Below, piece after piece: positions 8,599 to 16,518 of a DNA stretch of 64,000 nt; the stretch's first letter is position 1; each line of letters starts with the position of its first letter. The stretch is from assembly GCF_000016605.1 (NCBI RefSeq), contig NC_009440.1:1227789-1291788 (forward strand). The letters are read 5' to 3'. A program made the translations under genes and the position numbers. The DNA comes from Metallosphaera sedula DSM 5348. GTDB lineage: Archaea > Thermoproteota > Thermoprotei_A > Sulfolobales > Sulfolobaceae. Below the pieces are notes generated by a model. It saw only the letters and a list, made by a program, of their open reading frames with translations, was not told the DNA's origin and did not search any database.

Positions 8599-9023
8599 GA
8601 GAGATCAACCCCTACCAGCCCTAAGCTACCTTGAGCAATGAACATTTGCATGGACACGGTTGGAGTAGGTACTGAGGTTGAGTTGAGTGTGACCTCAGCA
8701 CATGGTATTTGATTAAAGTACTGAATCACCAGTTCCCCGTTCTGGAGCGTGTACGATCCGTCTGTTTTCACGCTAACTATGGAAGCGTGGGGGCAGATAA
8801 TAACCACTTGAATTTGGTTTGTATAGGATACTAGGTACACATCATTTAGCGACAGATCATAAGTTTGATTTCCCTCATACGAAATGGAGCCATATGCCAT
8901 TGTGGGTCCTATCTCAAAGACCCCACGATTCGAGACACCAAAACCTGGCATCCAGGATGAGAGAACCAGAAAGGATGCAACTGCGATCATGAACATGGTT
9001 AGAGCTATCTTACCAATCATCAC
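8595..9023 (-). CDS. Small secreted or membrane-anchored beta-rich protein
   Basis: 142 residues with an N-terminal hydrophobic segment (about 4-24, KIALTMFMIAVASFLVLSS) that could be a signal peptide or anchor. A beta-strand-rich domain follows, with two cysteines (CPHAS and PCAEV) that may form a disulfide. Not recognised by family. It overlaps the signal-peptidase gene upstream (14 nt) and the DUF5305-like gene downstream (4 nt), so all three are translated from one mRNA. A substrate or minor subunit processed by the neighbouring peptidase is the most natural guess. Confidence 0.55.
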   Translation of the reverse strand: MMIGKIALTMFMIAVASFLVLSSWMPGFGVSNRGVFEIGPTMAYGSISYEGNQTYDLSLNDVYLVSYTNQIQVVIICPHASIVSVKTDGSYTLQNGELVIQYFNQIPCAEVTLNSTSVPTPTVSMQMFIAQGSLGLVGVDLS

Positions 9024-10119
9024 TTTTCAACCTCACAATGTACACGAACATTATAAATGGCAATGTACTAATGACCGAACTAATCAATAGCAACTCCAGG
9101 GGATAGTATTTCAGACCCTCTGCCAGCGCAGAAATAGGGAAAAGGGTCGGGATTACGAAGGCCTTGACCACAACCAACTTAAGTCCCTGAGATCCGTTTC
9201 CTATTGCGGTGAACCTCAGGTGAAGAGTTTGAGAGGGCATAAGGATCATGTTTGTTGGAGTCACGTTATAGTAAGCTGAGCTCGAACCCTTGACCGAGGA
9301 TACCTCGACATATTCAGGTATGAGAAGTCTGTTAGTCACGTTAACGACGTAGGAAGATGAATGTCCATGTAAGATGACCCCCAGGTTTATTGAGGGCGTG
9401 TTTAGAGCTCCACCTCCGATCTCAACTGGAGTATTAGAGGTAAAATACGAAAAGGTGGCGGAGAAGGACATCGCGAGGGAGGCAATAATCGTAAAGGAGA
9501 TGACCACAATACCTATAGCCAACATAATTCCCTTCGTGGAAATCCTCAGCTCTCTGCGTTGATGCCTTCTGTTGAAGGACGTATCCAGGATAAGGAAGGA
9601 TATTCCCATCAGCGTGAGAATTATAACCCCCTCCAAGGAGTTATTTTCTAGGAAATAGACTATAGATCCTATTCCCGGAACAATTACGGGGTTACCACCT
9701 AGGATAAGGAGCTTCCCATAGACCTCTGAGGAGTTCACAGGGGGCATGTATATCTGATCCACATAATCATCATTTATCCCCTTGGTGATGAACCCCTTGG
9801 CAGTGGAATTTACCACCTGGTGGATTATGTAAGGTGGATATCCCGGTATCTTCCCGTAATCTGGATCGTGAAACACGATCATGTCTCCTACATTCACCTT
9901 TCCTGCAAAGGGTTCCGGTACAATAAACACCAACTCCCCCGGCTTAAGGTAGGGATACATACTATATCCGCTAGTAAATGCAACGAATAGGGGTCTTCCG
10001 TCGAGATTCGCAGAGATTACGGCAATTGAAAAGATCAAGAGGATGACAAGGAAAACCTTAAACAGCAATTTTAGGATAGGCTTAACGTATTCCCAGGTCA
10101 GGTCGACAACAGGGTTCAA
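9010..10119 (-). CDS. Type I (Sec11/SipW-type) signal peptidase with an extra C-terminal extracellular domain
   Basis: 369 residues, about twice a usual archaeal signal peptidase. Residues about 1-165 hold the peptidase: an N-terminal membrane segment, the catalytic Ser in SGYSMYPYL (about 50-58), GDMIVFHDP, the archaeal His in IIHQVV (about 97-102), and an acidic motif TKGINDDYVD. Two further membrane segments (about 165-183 and 195-217) then lead to an Ig-like outside domain (about 225-330) and a last membrane helix with a basic tail. The fusion and operon suggest a dedicated peptidase for a surface structure, not the general secretory enzyme. Confidence 0.75.
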   Translation of the reverse strand: MNPVVDLTWEYVKPILKLLFKVFLVILLIFSIAVISANLDGRPLFVAFTSGYSMYPYLKPGELVFIVPEPFAGKVNVGDMIVFHDPDYGKIPGYPPYIIHQVVNSTAKGFITKGINDDYVDQIYMPPVNSSEVYGKLLILGGNPVIVPGIGSIVYFLENNSLEGVIILTLMGISFLILDTSFNRRHQRRELRISTKGIMLAIGIVVISFTIIASLAMSFSATFSYFTSNTPVEIGGGALNTPSINLGVILHGHSSSYVVNVTNRLLIPEYVEVSSVKGSSSAYYNVTPTNMILMPSQTLHLRFTAIGNGSQGLKLVVVKAFVIPTLFPISALAEGLKYYPLELLLISSVISTLPFIMFVYIVRLKSDDW

Positions 10120-10403
10120 GGACTCTCAACTCCATAGCCTGAGCTAATTAATATCATGATCTACTGACTGTTTGAAAAATATTTAAAATACTCTCATTTA
10201 ATCCTGCCCTAGTACATACTTGACTATCTCACTGGTAGTCACGAAAATCTCCACAAGGTAGTTAACCCCTGCGGAAAGTCTTCATCTAGAAGATTTGATC
10301 CGTGTCTCGTTACTCATGTATTACCTGTTGGGGCAGATATATAGTAGTTTAAGCTTTGCTCAGTCCCATTTTATTAACTCTTCATATAATTAACCATGAT
10401 GTT

Positions 10404-10961
10404 ATGTTTTTGACATTACTCGAATTAATTAACCTTGTACTATCCGCGACCAGTTTGATACTGTTATGGAAATTAGTTGATTATTACGATAAGATGATCT
10501 CATCTATGAAGAACAAGGCGATAAACGGAGTCGTCCTTGACTTTTTGATGTCGCTCACTGACCTGTTAACCCAGGGAGACGCAATGAACCTTCTCGAAGA
10601 TCTGCTAGTATACATAACGAATCTTCAGGGAAAGGAGTGGAACGATATATACTCTGAGGTTATCAGCAAGTTTGTTCCCATAAAGAGGCAACTGGAGCTC
10701 GTGTTAAGTAAGGCCAATGGAATAGGTGACTTGACAAATAGAATCAATTCTTCTAGGTTTATCACAAGGTCGATCAAGATTCTCTCGGTCATAGCTGTGA
10801 TAGAGGCAGTGCTAGGACCCTTCTCTAGACTAATGAGCTCTTTTCAGTTTCAGGTCGTGCTCTACGGAAACGTTATCCTTCTTATTTTGATCATCATTGT
10901 TCTCTTGATTCATGTTTCCAACACTGTTAAACTGATGTCATCAGTGAACAAGACAAATTAA
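10404..10961 (+). CDS. Membrane protein of unknown function
   Basis: 185 residues from ATG 10404; the in-frame TTG at 10356 would add 16 residues but lies on top of the likely TATA box (AGTTTAAGC, about 10346-10355). Hydrophobic segments lie at the N-terminus (about 4-24) and in the C-terminal third (two, about 125-180). Between them is a helical, charged stretch that may be a coiled coil facing the cytoplasm. Not recognised. It is divergent from the signal-peptidase operon with about 285 bp between, in which I see nothing but promoters. Confidence 0.5.
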   Translation: MFLTLLELINLVLSATSLILLWKLVDYYDKMISSMKNKAINGVVLDFLMSLTDLLTQGDAMNLLEDLLVYITNLQGKEWNDIYSEVISKFVPIKRQLELVLSKANGIGDLTNRINSSRFITRSIKILSVIAVIEAVLGPFSRLMSSFQFQVVLYGNVILLILIIIVLLIHVSNTVKLMSSVNKTN

Positions 10962-11073
10962 TGGATCGATTGAGCCACTCGAGATTGTGTTTTGACGTTC
11001 GGTATGCCTAGAATAAGCAACTAATCGATCAAGTCCCACTTGTCAAACTTCATTTTATTGTGTTTACGTTTAG

Positions 11074-11154
11074 TGTGTGTAGTATTTAATTACTTGGCGC
11101 CAATTTGAATAGTTCTGATCTCACGAATGACATTAATTTTGATATGTTCCACAC
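11074..11154. repeat. Imperfect palindromic repeat, copy 2 (diverged)
   Basis: It aligns end to end with the repeat at 7505-7589. The conserved blocks are AGTATTT-ATTACTT near the left end and GAATGAC-TTAATTTT near the right end. The outer arms still pair but with more mismatches. It ends at the stop codon of the Rieske gene. Some 30 bp to its left lies CCACTTGTCAAA, one half of the operator seen at 7248-7274, so the locus resembles a shortened copy of the 7.2-7.6 kb region. Confidence 0.5.
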
Positions 11155-11495
11155 TAGTCTACGTTAACGAATAGCTCATCATTTACTATCTTGATATCGT
11201 AGACTTTCAAATCTGGGGACCGAAACCACGATCCCGGTTTATTGCTGTAAATGTTTGGTATTAGTTTTCCATCACACAAATCATACTCGTAATAATGTAG
11301 GTGACACCTTATTCTGCATCTCCCGTCGCATAAGACGTCTCCATACTCCAGATTTCCTCCCTTATGCGGACAGTACGCATCCATGGCAAATATCCTATCC
11401 CCGACTTTCACAATAACAACGTCCACATGGTCAAGCCGGAACTTAGTGGGTTTTCCCTCCTTAAGTTCCGGTGCTCTACATACCTTCACGAACAT
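11154..11495 (-). CDS. Rieske [2Fe-2S] ferredoxin-type protein
   Basis: 113 residues, soluble. The cluster-binding boxes are CPHKGG (about residues 42-47) and CHLHYYEYDL (about 64-73), the C-x-H...C-x2-H pattern of Rieske ferredoxins. No membrane anchor or oxygenase domain is present, so it is an electron carrier or the ferredoxin part of a redox pair. It follows the Dps-like gene on the same strand after 15 bp, suggesting it supplies electrons to that ferroxidase-like protein or shares its stress response. The stop codon touches the palindromic repeat. Confidence 0.85.
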   Translation of the reverse strand: MFVKVCRAPELKEGKPTKFRLDHVDVVIVKVGDRIFAMDAYCPHKGGNLEYGDVLCDGRCRIRCHLHYYEYDLCDGKLIPNIYSNKPGSWFRSPDLKVYDIKIVNDELFVNVD

Positions 11496-11510
11496 CTTTA
11501 TCCCAAAAAA

Positions 11511-12095
11511 TCACTCATATCTTGATTTCCTAGAGAAGGGACCTTCCCCTGGATAGTTTCTCCTGAAGTGGCCCGATGGCCTACTGTAAAGTAGCTCCAT
11601 GAACCAAGCCTCATGCTCTATCTCTTCCTGCAATATTCTCTGTGCAAGGTCATAGGTTCTGGGATCTTTTCCGTAGGTCATGTCACATACCTCCTTCCAT
11701 GTTCTTATGGCGCACTGCTCCGCCTCTAGTAGCACCTTCAGTATCTCCTTAGGATCTTTCCAGTTCTCGGGCAGGTACGCATCAGCACATGCAGACAACT
11801 CAGCCACTTGCCTTATGTCCTTAGGTAATGTTCCACCTAATTCGTAGATTCTTTGCGACATGAGTTCAAAGTGTAGCCTGTCCTCTAATCTAGCGTCCTC
11901 GGCTATCTCCTTAAATCCCTCTCCTTCCATACCCGATAGATGCATCCTGAGATTCGTGTAGTAGTAGTACGTCGTGAACTCCGCTGCTGTTGCTCTCACG
12001 AGCTTCTCTATGAGTTTCTTGACATCTAATCCAGATTTTTCCAGGATTTCTACGCCCACTACCGTAGGCTCATCCCTTTGAGGTTTATCTTGCAT
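11511..12095 (-). CDS. dps: Dps-like (DPSL) thioferritin, ferroxidase/peroxidase cage protein
   Basis: 194 residues with a four-helix ferritin-like bundle. Likely di-iron ligands are in [11 protein letters not shown] (about residue 38), EDRLHFE (about 71), the EAEQC helix (about 119) and EEIEHEAW (about 153). The cysteine pair typical of the DPSL subfamily, described from Sulfolobus solfataricus, is present: SACADAY and EAEQCAIR. Such proteins form 12-subunit cages that use peroxide to oxidise and store iron, protecting DNA. A C-terminal basic tail is present. It is co-oriented with the Rieske gene and divergent from the Nramp gene, so this looks like an iron/oxidative-stress group. Confidence 0.85.
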   Translation of the reverse strand: MQDKPQRDEPTVVGVEILEKSGLDVKKLIEKLVRATAAEFTTYYYYTNLRMHLSGMEGEGFKEIAEDARLEDRLHFELMSQRIYELGGTLPKDIRQVAELSACADAYLPENWKDPKEILKVLLEAEQCAIRTWKEVCDMTYGKDPRTYDLAQRILQEEIEHEAWFMELLYSRPSGHFRRNYPGEGPFSRKSRYE

Positions 12096-12363
12096 TTATT
12101 CACCCTCATAATCTAGAATGAATACTATATTATAAAATATTCTAACTAAGAGTTACTCCAATCTTCCTAACATGATCTTAATAGTAAGAAATAATAGTTG
12201 TTGAAAGTTAATTTTAGATAAGAATACTTATAATTTAGTTAGTAGCAAGATCTGGTAGGATGTTTATGAATTGTGTACAGAACCATGAAATTCAGGGATG
12301 TCTTAGCCATCGAGGACAACAGTGTGAGATTACCTCATCTACTTTCTAACTGAGGTGAAGAAA

Positions 12364-13536
12364 ATGAGCATAAGGGATTCAGCTAAACTTTTTGGACCTG
12401 CATGGATAGCTCTCTTGGCAGATTCCGACGCGGCCAGTATTTTAGGAGGAGTATCGTCCGGAGAAGAATTTGGTTACAGGCTAATCTGGTTCCTGCTAGT
12501 TCTTTCCATTCCTCTGTTCATTATTCAGGAAGCCTCTGGGAGGTTGGGAGCGGTATCAAATCGAGGTATTGGCACACTAATCAGGGAAAACTACTCTAGG
12601 AGAACATCTATACTGGCTACAATTCCAATCTTCGTGGTCGACTTTTTCACTTATCTCAGCGAATATGCTGGGATAGCTATTGGATCTGTTTTGGTGGGAA
12701 TAAATCCCCTAGTCGGGTTACTGATGTTCTTTGGACTTCATGTTCTGGTTATTGTAACCAGAAATTATCAGATTACGGAGAAATCCCTTATTCTCACATC
12801 GGTTATCTTGATCTTGTCGTCCCTCATTATAGTGGCACCAAGAATTAACTCTGGGGAGAGCCTGGTTTATTTTTCGAGTTCTCGGAACTACTTCTTTTAT
12901 CTAGCAATAAACGTTGGTGCCGTGGTCACGCCTCCTTGTATGCTGATTTACCAGAGCTCTGCCACGGCAACCAAATACTCTTCCCTAAGGATAGATACCT
13001 CAAAAAAGGTGTCCTGGCTCAATTTGGAGACAGTCGCGGGGTCTATAGTGACCGAGATCATTGTTGTAATAGCTGAGATCGTGGGAACAATCCTAGGTGG
13101 GGTTGACCCAGAGGATCCATTAAAGCTGGGAAATGTCCTAGGTCAGCTCCGTTTCATATTTGGTGTGACCCTAATTACTGCAGGTTTTCTTACACTCGTA
13201 GTAGTCTCCTTAAGTAGTGCCTGGGGAGTTTTAGAGGCCATTAACAGAAACAGCTACAATAATACTATAAAGTTATATATCCTGGAATCTATTCCCGCAG
13301 TTCTTATCATCTTATTAGTGGGTAGTAATTATTCGACGATAGTTAACTTCGCCTTGACCTTACTCTCGCTGTCGCCCATAGTTGTTGCATTGCCAGGTAT
13401 ACTCATAGGGATACTTTTGAGCAAACGCGAAATCATGGGAGGATATGCATATGGCAAGGCGAGACTAATCCTGTATTTTGTGACAATAGCGTTGATAACG
13501 TTGGGCGGAATTATAGGTATCATTGAACTGGCATAG
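12364..13536 (+). CDS. Divergent Nramp-family metal transporter
   Basis: 390 residues from ATG 12364. GAGGTGA lies 6 nt upstream as a ribosome site, so the GTG at 12355 is less likely. The Nramp signature appears as GPAWIALLADSDAAS in helix 1, where classical members have DPGN, and as GAVVTPPCMLIYQSS in helix 6, where they have the metal-binding Met of MPH. About 11 membrane helices. Loss of that Met argues against classical Mn2+/Fe2+ transport; some relatives with such changes carry Mg2+ or other ions. Two short frames precede it (12260-12349 and 12285-12353), the second ending at the ribosome site. Confidence 0.75.
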   Translation: MSIRDSAKLFGPAWIALLADSDAASILGGVSSGEEFGYRLIWFLLVLSIPLFIIQEASGRLGAVSNRGIGTLIRENYSRRTSILATIPIFVVDFFTYLSEYAGIAIGSVLVGINPLVGLLMFFGLHVLVIVTRNYQITEKSLILTSVILILSSLIIVAPRINSGESLVYFSSSRNYFFYLAINVGAVVTPPCMLIYQSSATATKYSSLRIDTSKKVSWLNLETVAGSIVTEIIVVIAEIVGTILGGVDPEDPLKLGNVLGQLRFIFGVTLITAGFLTLVVVSLSSAWGVLEAINRNSYNNTIKLYILESIPAVLIILLVGSNYSTIVNFALTLLSLSPIVVALPGILIGILLSKREIMGGYAYGKARLILYFVTIALITLGGIIGIIELA

Positions 13537-13799
13537 TGATAGTGTCATCTCTACCAAGAATCACAGTAATAGGTAACGTTTCGTCATCTTAAGCGGGCAG
13601 ACAAAGGATGAGTTGACGTAGTTCATTTGACGATGATTGGCCCGTTTCAAGAAATCGACCAAGTTAGATTCTTACTCTTTTTAGTAGATACGATGTCTAG
13701 TCCTAGATATATATCACACAATTTTTGATATATATTTTATTTTAACATGATGAACTTAATTTAAATAGTTGGTCTCGCTCTTATGTTTTCAGTGAAACC

Positions 13800-14501
13800 G
13801 TGAATCTGAAAACTGTAACCGCAATATCCGTGTTAGTCGCGTTAGCTACAGTGTTGTTTGCCCAGATGTTTTTAGTGGGTTTCAGCATTGGGACTGACGT
13901 TGGTGGAAGCGTTGTGAACATTAATAGTCATGACGCTCTAATAGAGATTCAACCTCTTGAAAACTTCGCTACTGTTAACGGCGCAGGTCAGTTGACTGTG
14001 AATCTACCTGAGGTAGGACCTGGTAGTGCTCCAGCTACAAATTTAGTTAATGATCAGGGGAATAATTATACGGCTATATATGTCTGGAAAGTAGTTGATG
14101 TACAATATAATGGAAATGGTACATTAATGGTTAATGCCTCTATCGAGGACGCACACTTCTCTCCATCTAGCGTAGATCAAAATATTGGGTTCCTTATACT
14201 TGCTTATCCAAACACTTCAACCCTAAACTCTAACGAGTTGTTCTCCAGTAACATGATCCCAATCTCTCAGTCAGCTACCCAAGCTAAAAGTGGGCAAATA
14301 AGTCTTGGTGGAGTTACGTTCACATTGCTGACAACAGAGAATATAAACCAACACTTCGCTACATCAGGTGTAACCTTGACTGGTGGACAGCCTGGCTATG
14401 ATATATTGATAGTAGAACTGTTAGTCAACAACCCAGGTGCTCCTCAACAGACAACCTTCGATTACTACCTGAACCTCTACGGCTATCAGTTAACCGAGTA
14501 A
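13800..14501 (+). CDS. Secreted TasA/AbpA-like filament protein candidate
   Basis: 233 residues starting at GTG 13800; an AATTTAAAT box lies about 40 nt upstream. The N-terminus has the form of a signal peptide for a SipW/type I peptidase: KTVTAISVLVALATVLF, then QMFLVGFSIG. The mature part is beta-rich, Asn/Thr/Gly-rich, and free of Cys and nearly of Lys, as expected for an acid-exposed surface protein. This profile matches the camelysin/TasA-type and archaeal bundling-pilus subunits, which need a dedicated signal peptidase like the one at 9010-10119. It is not adjacent to that operon, and homology is not demonstrated. A strong T-tract follows the stop. Confidence 0.5.
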   Translation: MNLKTVTAISVLVALATVLFAQMFLVGFSIGTDVGGSVVNINSHDALIEIQPLENFATVNGAGQLTVNLPEVGPGSAPATNLVNDQGNNYTAIYVWKVVDVQYNGNGTLMVNASIEDAHFSPSSVDQNIGFLILAYPNTSTLNSNELFSSNMIPISQSATQAKSGQISLGGVTFTLLTTENINQHFATSGVTLTGGQPGYDILIVELLVNNPGAPQQTTFDYYLNLYGYQLTE

Positions 14502-14510
14502 CACGAAATA

Positions 14511-14530
14511 TTTTCTTTTTTTTTTTTATA
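14511..14530 (+). terminator. T-rich transcription terminator
   Basis: An almost pure run of T about 10 nt after the stop of the secreted-protein gene. Poly-T tracts terminate transcription in archaea. No hairpin precedes it. Confidence 0.6.
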
Positions 14531-14966
14531 AATGAATCTCTTTTTATTTCATATAAATCTACTCTAAATTCTGATTTACAGTACCTGATAAAGATTCTTA
14601 TTAAGCGTCTAAAACCGTTTTTCATGATCTCAGATTATGTAGAGTTTAGGATGAGCAGGGCCTCCTTGAACCTGGAAATCTGAATGTAAGTTAAGTTCCA
14701 CAAGGTCATGAATGAGTTCATAACTATTGTAGTTGCAGTTACGATTCCCCCTTTTACCACGCGTCTTCCATGAAGGCATAGCCATTGACGGCGTTGCGAC
14801 AATCAAGGTCAATCAGGTGTCCGTTAGAGTACCAAAGTTATGATCAAATGGAAAACCTAGATAGCCTTACACCAAGAAAAACTTGACAGGCGTTAGGTGA
14901 TTTCTGTCAAATGATACATACGCAACATGAGAGACTTCTTAAATATTCCCGAGAGATCTATTTATC
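14531..14966. other. Intergenic region without a recognisable gene
   Basis: Short frames here have no coding character. The right end holds the inverted repeat at 14883-14910 and a TATA-like TTCTTAAATATT (about 14936-14947) that fits a leaderless start of the gene at 14967. Confidence 0.5.
14883..14910. promoter_or_regulatory. Inverted repeat TTGACA-N16-TGTCAA upstream of the second Sso10a-like gene
   Basis: The arms are perfect and identical to those at 7248-7274. Read in gene orientation the two sites also share flanking bases (ATTTCTGTCAA versus AATTCTGTCAA). This one ends 57 nt before the ATG, upstream of the TATA box. Confidence 0.5.
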
Positions 14967-15293
14967 ATGACGACGAAAAGGCGTGGGAAACTAGAAATTT
15001 ACCTTGATATTCTGTCGATCTGTGCCATGGGAGGGAAGAAGACTGAAATTATGTATAGGGCAAACTTAAGCTATGACCTACTTAACAAGTACCTTAACGA
15101 TCTTGAGCAGAACGGGTTCATAGTTACAACCGGTAATCTAAGGTGTTTAACTGATAAGGGCCAAAGACTGCTTGACCTTCTGGTGAAACGCGAAAATGTT
15201 AGGAAAGAGGTAGAGGATCTGGAATTCAGAATATCAATGATGACCTCTCGTGCAGGGAGCCTGAAAGAGATCGAAATTAGTAAAATCAACTAG
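14967..15293 (+). CDS. Sso10a-like winged-helix DNA-binding protein
   Basis: 108 residues. A basic N-terminus (TTKRRGK) is followed by the Sso10a-type winged helix: EIYLDILSICAMGGKKTEIM, then NLSYDLLNKYLNDLEQNGFI, then a wing GNLRCLTDKGQ. A C-terminal helix (about 65-92, KRENVRKEVEDLEFRI) forms the expected antiparallel coiled coil for dimerisation. Sso10a proteins bind and bridge or bend DNA in Sulfolobales; smaller members act as local regulators. The leaderless promoter and upstream inverted repeat point to autoregulation or cross-regulation with 6910-7188. Confidence 0.8.
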   Translation: MTTKRRGKLEIYLDILSICAMGGKKTEIMYRANLSYDLLNKYLNDLEQNGFIVTTGNLRCLTDKGQRLLDLLVKRENVRKEVEDLEFRISMMTSRAGSLKEIEISKIN

Positions 15294-15447
15294 AAAGGAC
15301 CAGTTAAAAACTCTGGATAAGGTACTTATTCCTCTTAAGAGATGTTTTATCTTCGCAATGGAACAACATGACAATCACTATCTAGAAGCTCTAACTTCGA
15401 ATCTTTCACTATATTAATAGTCATTTGAGACTGGGTCAAGATGTTAG

Positions 15448-16428
15448 TCATGCTCTACTGACTCTGTAGATTCTCTGCTGAATGTTTCGAGGATTCGCAA
15501 CTCTTTTCACAATCCCCTTTTTTACGAGAATTGAGAGGGCGTACCTTATGGTCCTGTCTGGAAGACCCGTCTTCTCCACTAGTTCCTTCGGTGTGGCCTC
15601 ACCGTAAATCTGAAGCATCTTTAACACAAACTTTGCACTTGGTGGTATGTCCTGACTTTCGAGGGTAAGCTTTACCTTCCTCTCGATGTTCTCTCCAACC
15701 TTCTCGGTGAACCTAATGAGGGATATTGATTCTCCTCTCTCCACAGTGACCGCATCATTCACCCTGACCCTAGCGACCCCATCGAGGATTGCCTCAACGT
15801 TCACCTGACTTGAGATGTCCCTTATCACCATCCTCGACCCGTCTGGAACCACAAGACTTCTCCTTATGGGGTTTAGGGAATTCACGGGAACTAGAACGAA
15901 CACGGGGGCCCCCTTCAGAACCATGGGACCTCCGGCGGAGAAAGCGTAGGCGGTTGATCCTGCAGGCGTGGCCACAATGATACCATCAGCCTTATCGCTC
16001 CACAGGACCTCGTCATCAACGACGAGGGAATACTCCATGAGAGTTGCACTCCTAGAGGGGAAGAGCGCGAGCTCGTTAAGGGCGTACACTGGCTCGTTAT
16101 TCCCGACACAAACCCTTAACCTCGTGAGTTGCTCCACGCGATAATCGCCCATGGAAAGCCTCTCTAACCCGGGCCTGAGTTGGTCCCAGTCCACCGAGGA
16201 GTAGAAGGTGGAGTAACCTGGAGGGCTCACGTGGAACACTGGAACCTTGGGAGCGCCTAGTATCTGGAGGAGTTTCAGGAGATCCCCGTCAGTTCCCACC
16301 TCTATCACTGCGTCGTAACCCTCTGAAACCTCCTGAATCCCGTACTCCCTCAGGAGTCTCCTCACCCTCTCCCTTGTTCTGCCGTCCCCCTCCCCGTGGA
16401 GGAGGACCCTCTTCACGGCATCTGGCAT
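15448..16428 (-). CDS. nadK: NAD kinase with a fused C-terminal winged-helix domain
   Basis: 326 residues. About 1-250 is an ATP-NAD kinase: GTDGDLL (the GGDG loop, about 47-53), ALNELAL with the NE motif (about 117-123), and DGIIVATPAGSTAYAFSAGGP (about 149-168, split here by position and not by gap). Residues about 262-326 form a winged helix: KFVLKMLQIYGEATPKEL, then EKTGLPDRTIRYALSIL, then a basic wing. The enzyme makes NADP from NAD. A DNA-binding domain on it is unusual and may let it bind DNA or respond to NADP. It is divergent from the permease gene at 16519, 90 bp away. Confidence 0.8.
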   Translation of the reverse strand: MPDAVKRVLLHGEGDGRTRERVRRLLREYGIQEVSEGYDAVIEVGTDGDLLKLLQILGAPKVPVFHVSPPGYSTFYSSVDWDQLRPGLERLSMGDYRVEQLTRLRVCVGNNEPVYALNELALFPSRSATLMEYSLVVDDEVLWSDKADGIIVATPAGSTAYAFSAGGPMVLKGAPVFVLVPVNSLNPIRRSLVVPDGSRMVIRDISSQVNVEAILDGVARVRVNDAVTVERGESISLIRFTEKVGENIERKVKLTLESQDIPPSAKFVLKMLQIYGEATPKELVEKTGLPDRTIRYALSILVKKGIVKRVANPRNIQQRIYRVSRA

Positions 16429-16518
16429 TTTTTGCCGATCCCCTCCTACCCAGTATGCATATTCTGTTAGGATAATGATGATTTATGAACATTTTCTTAT
16501 TTTAGAGTTTGGGTTAAC

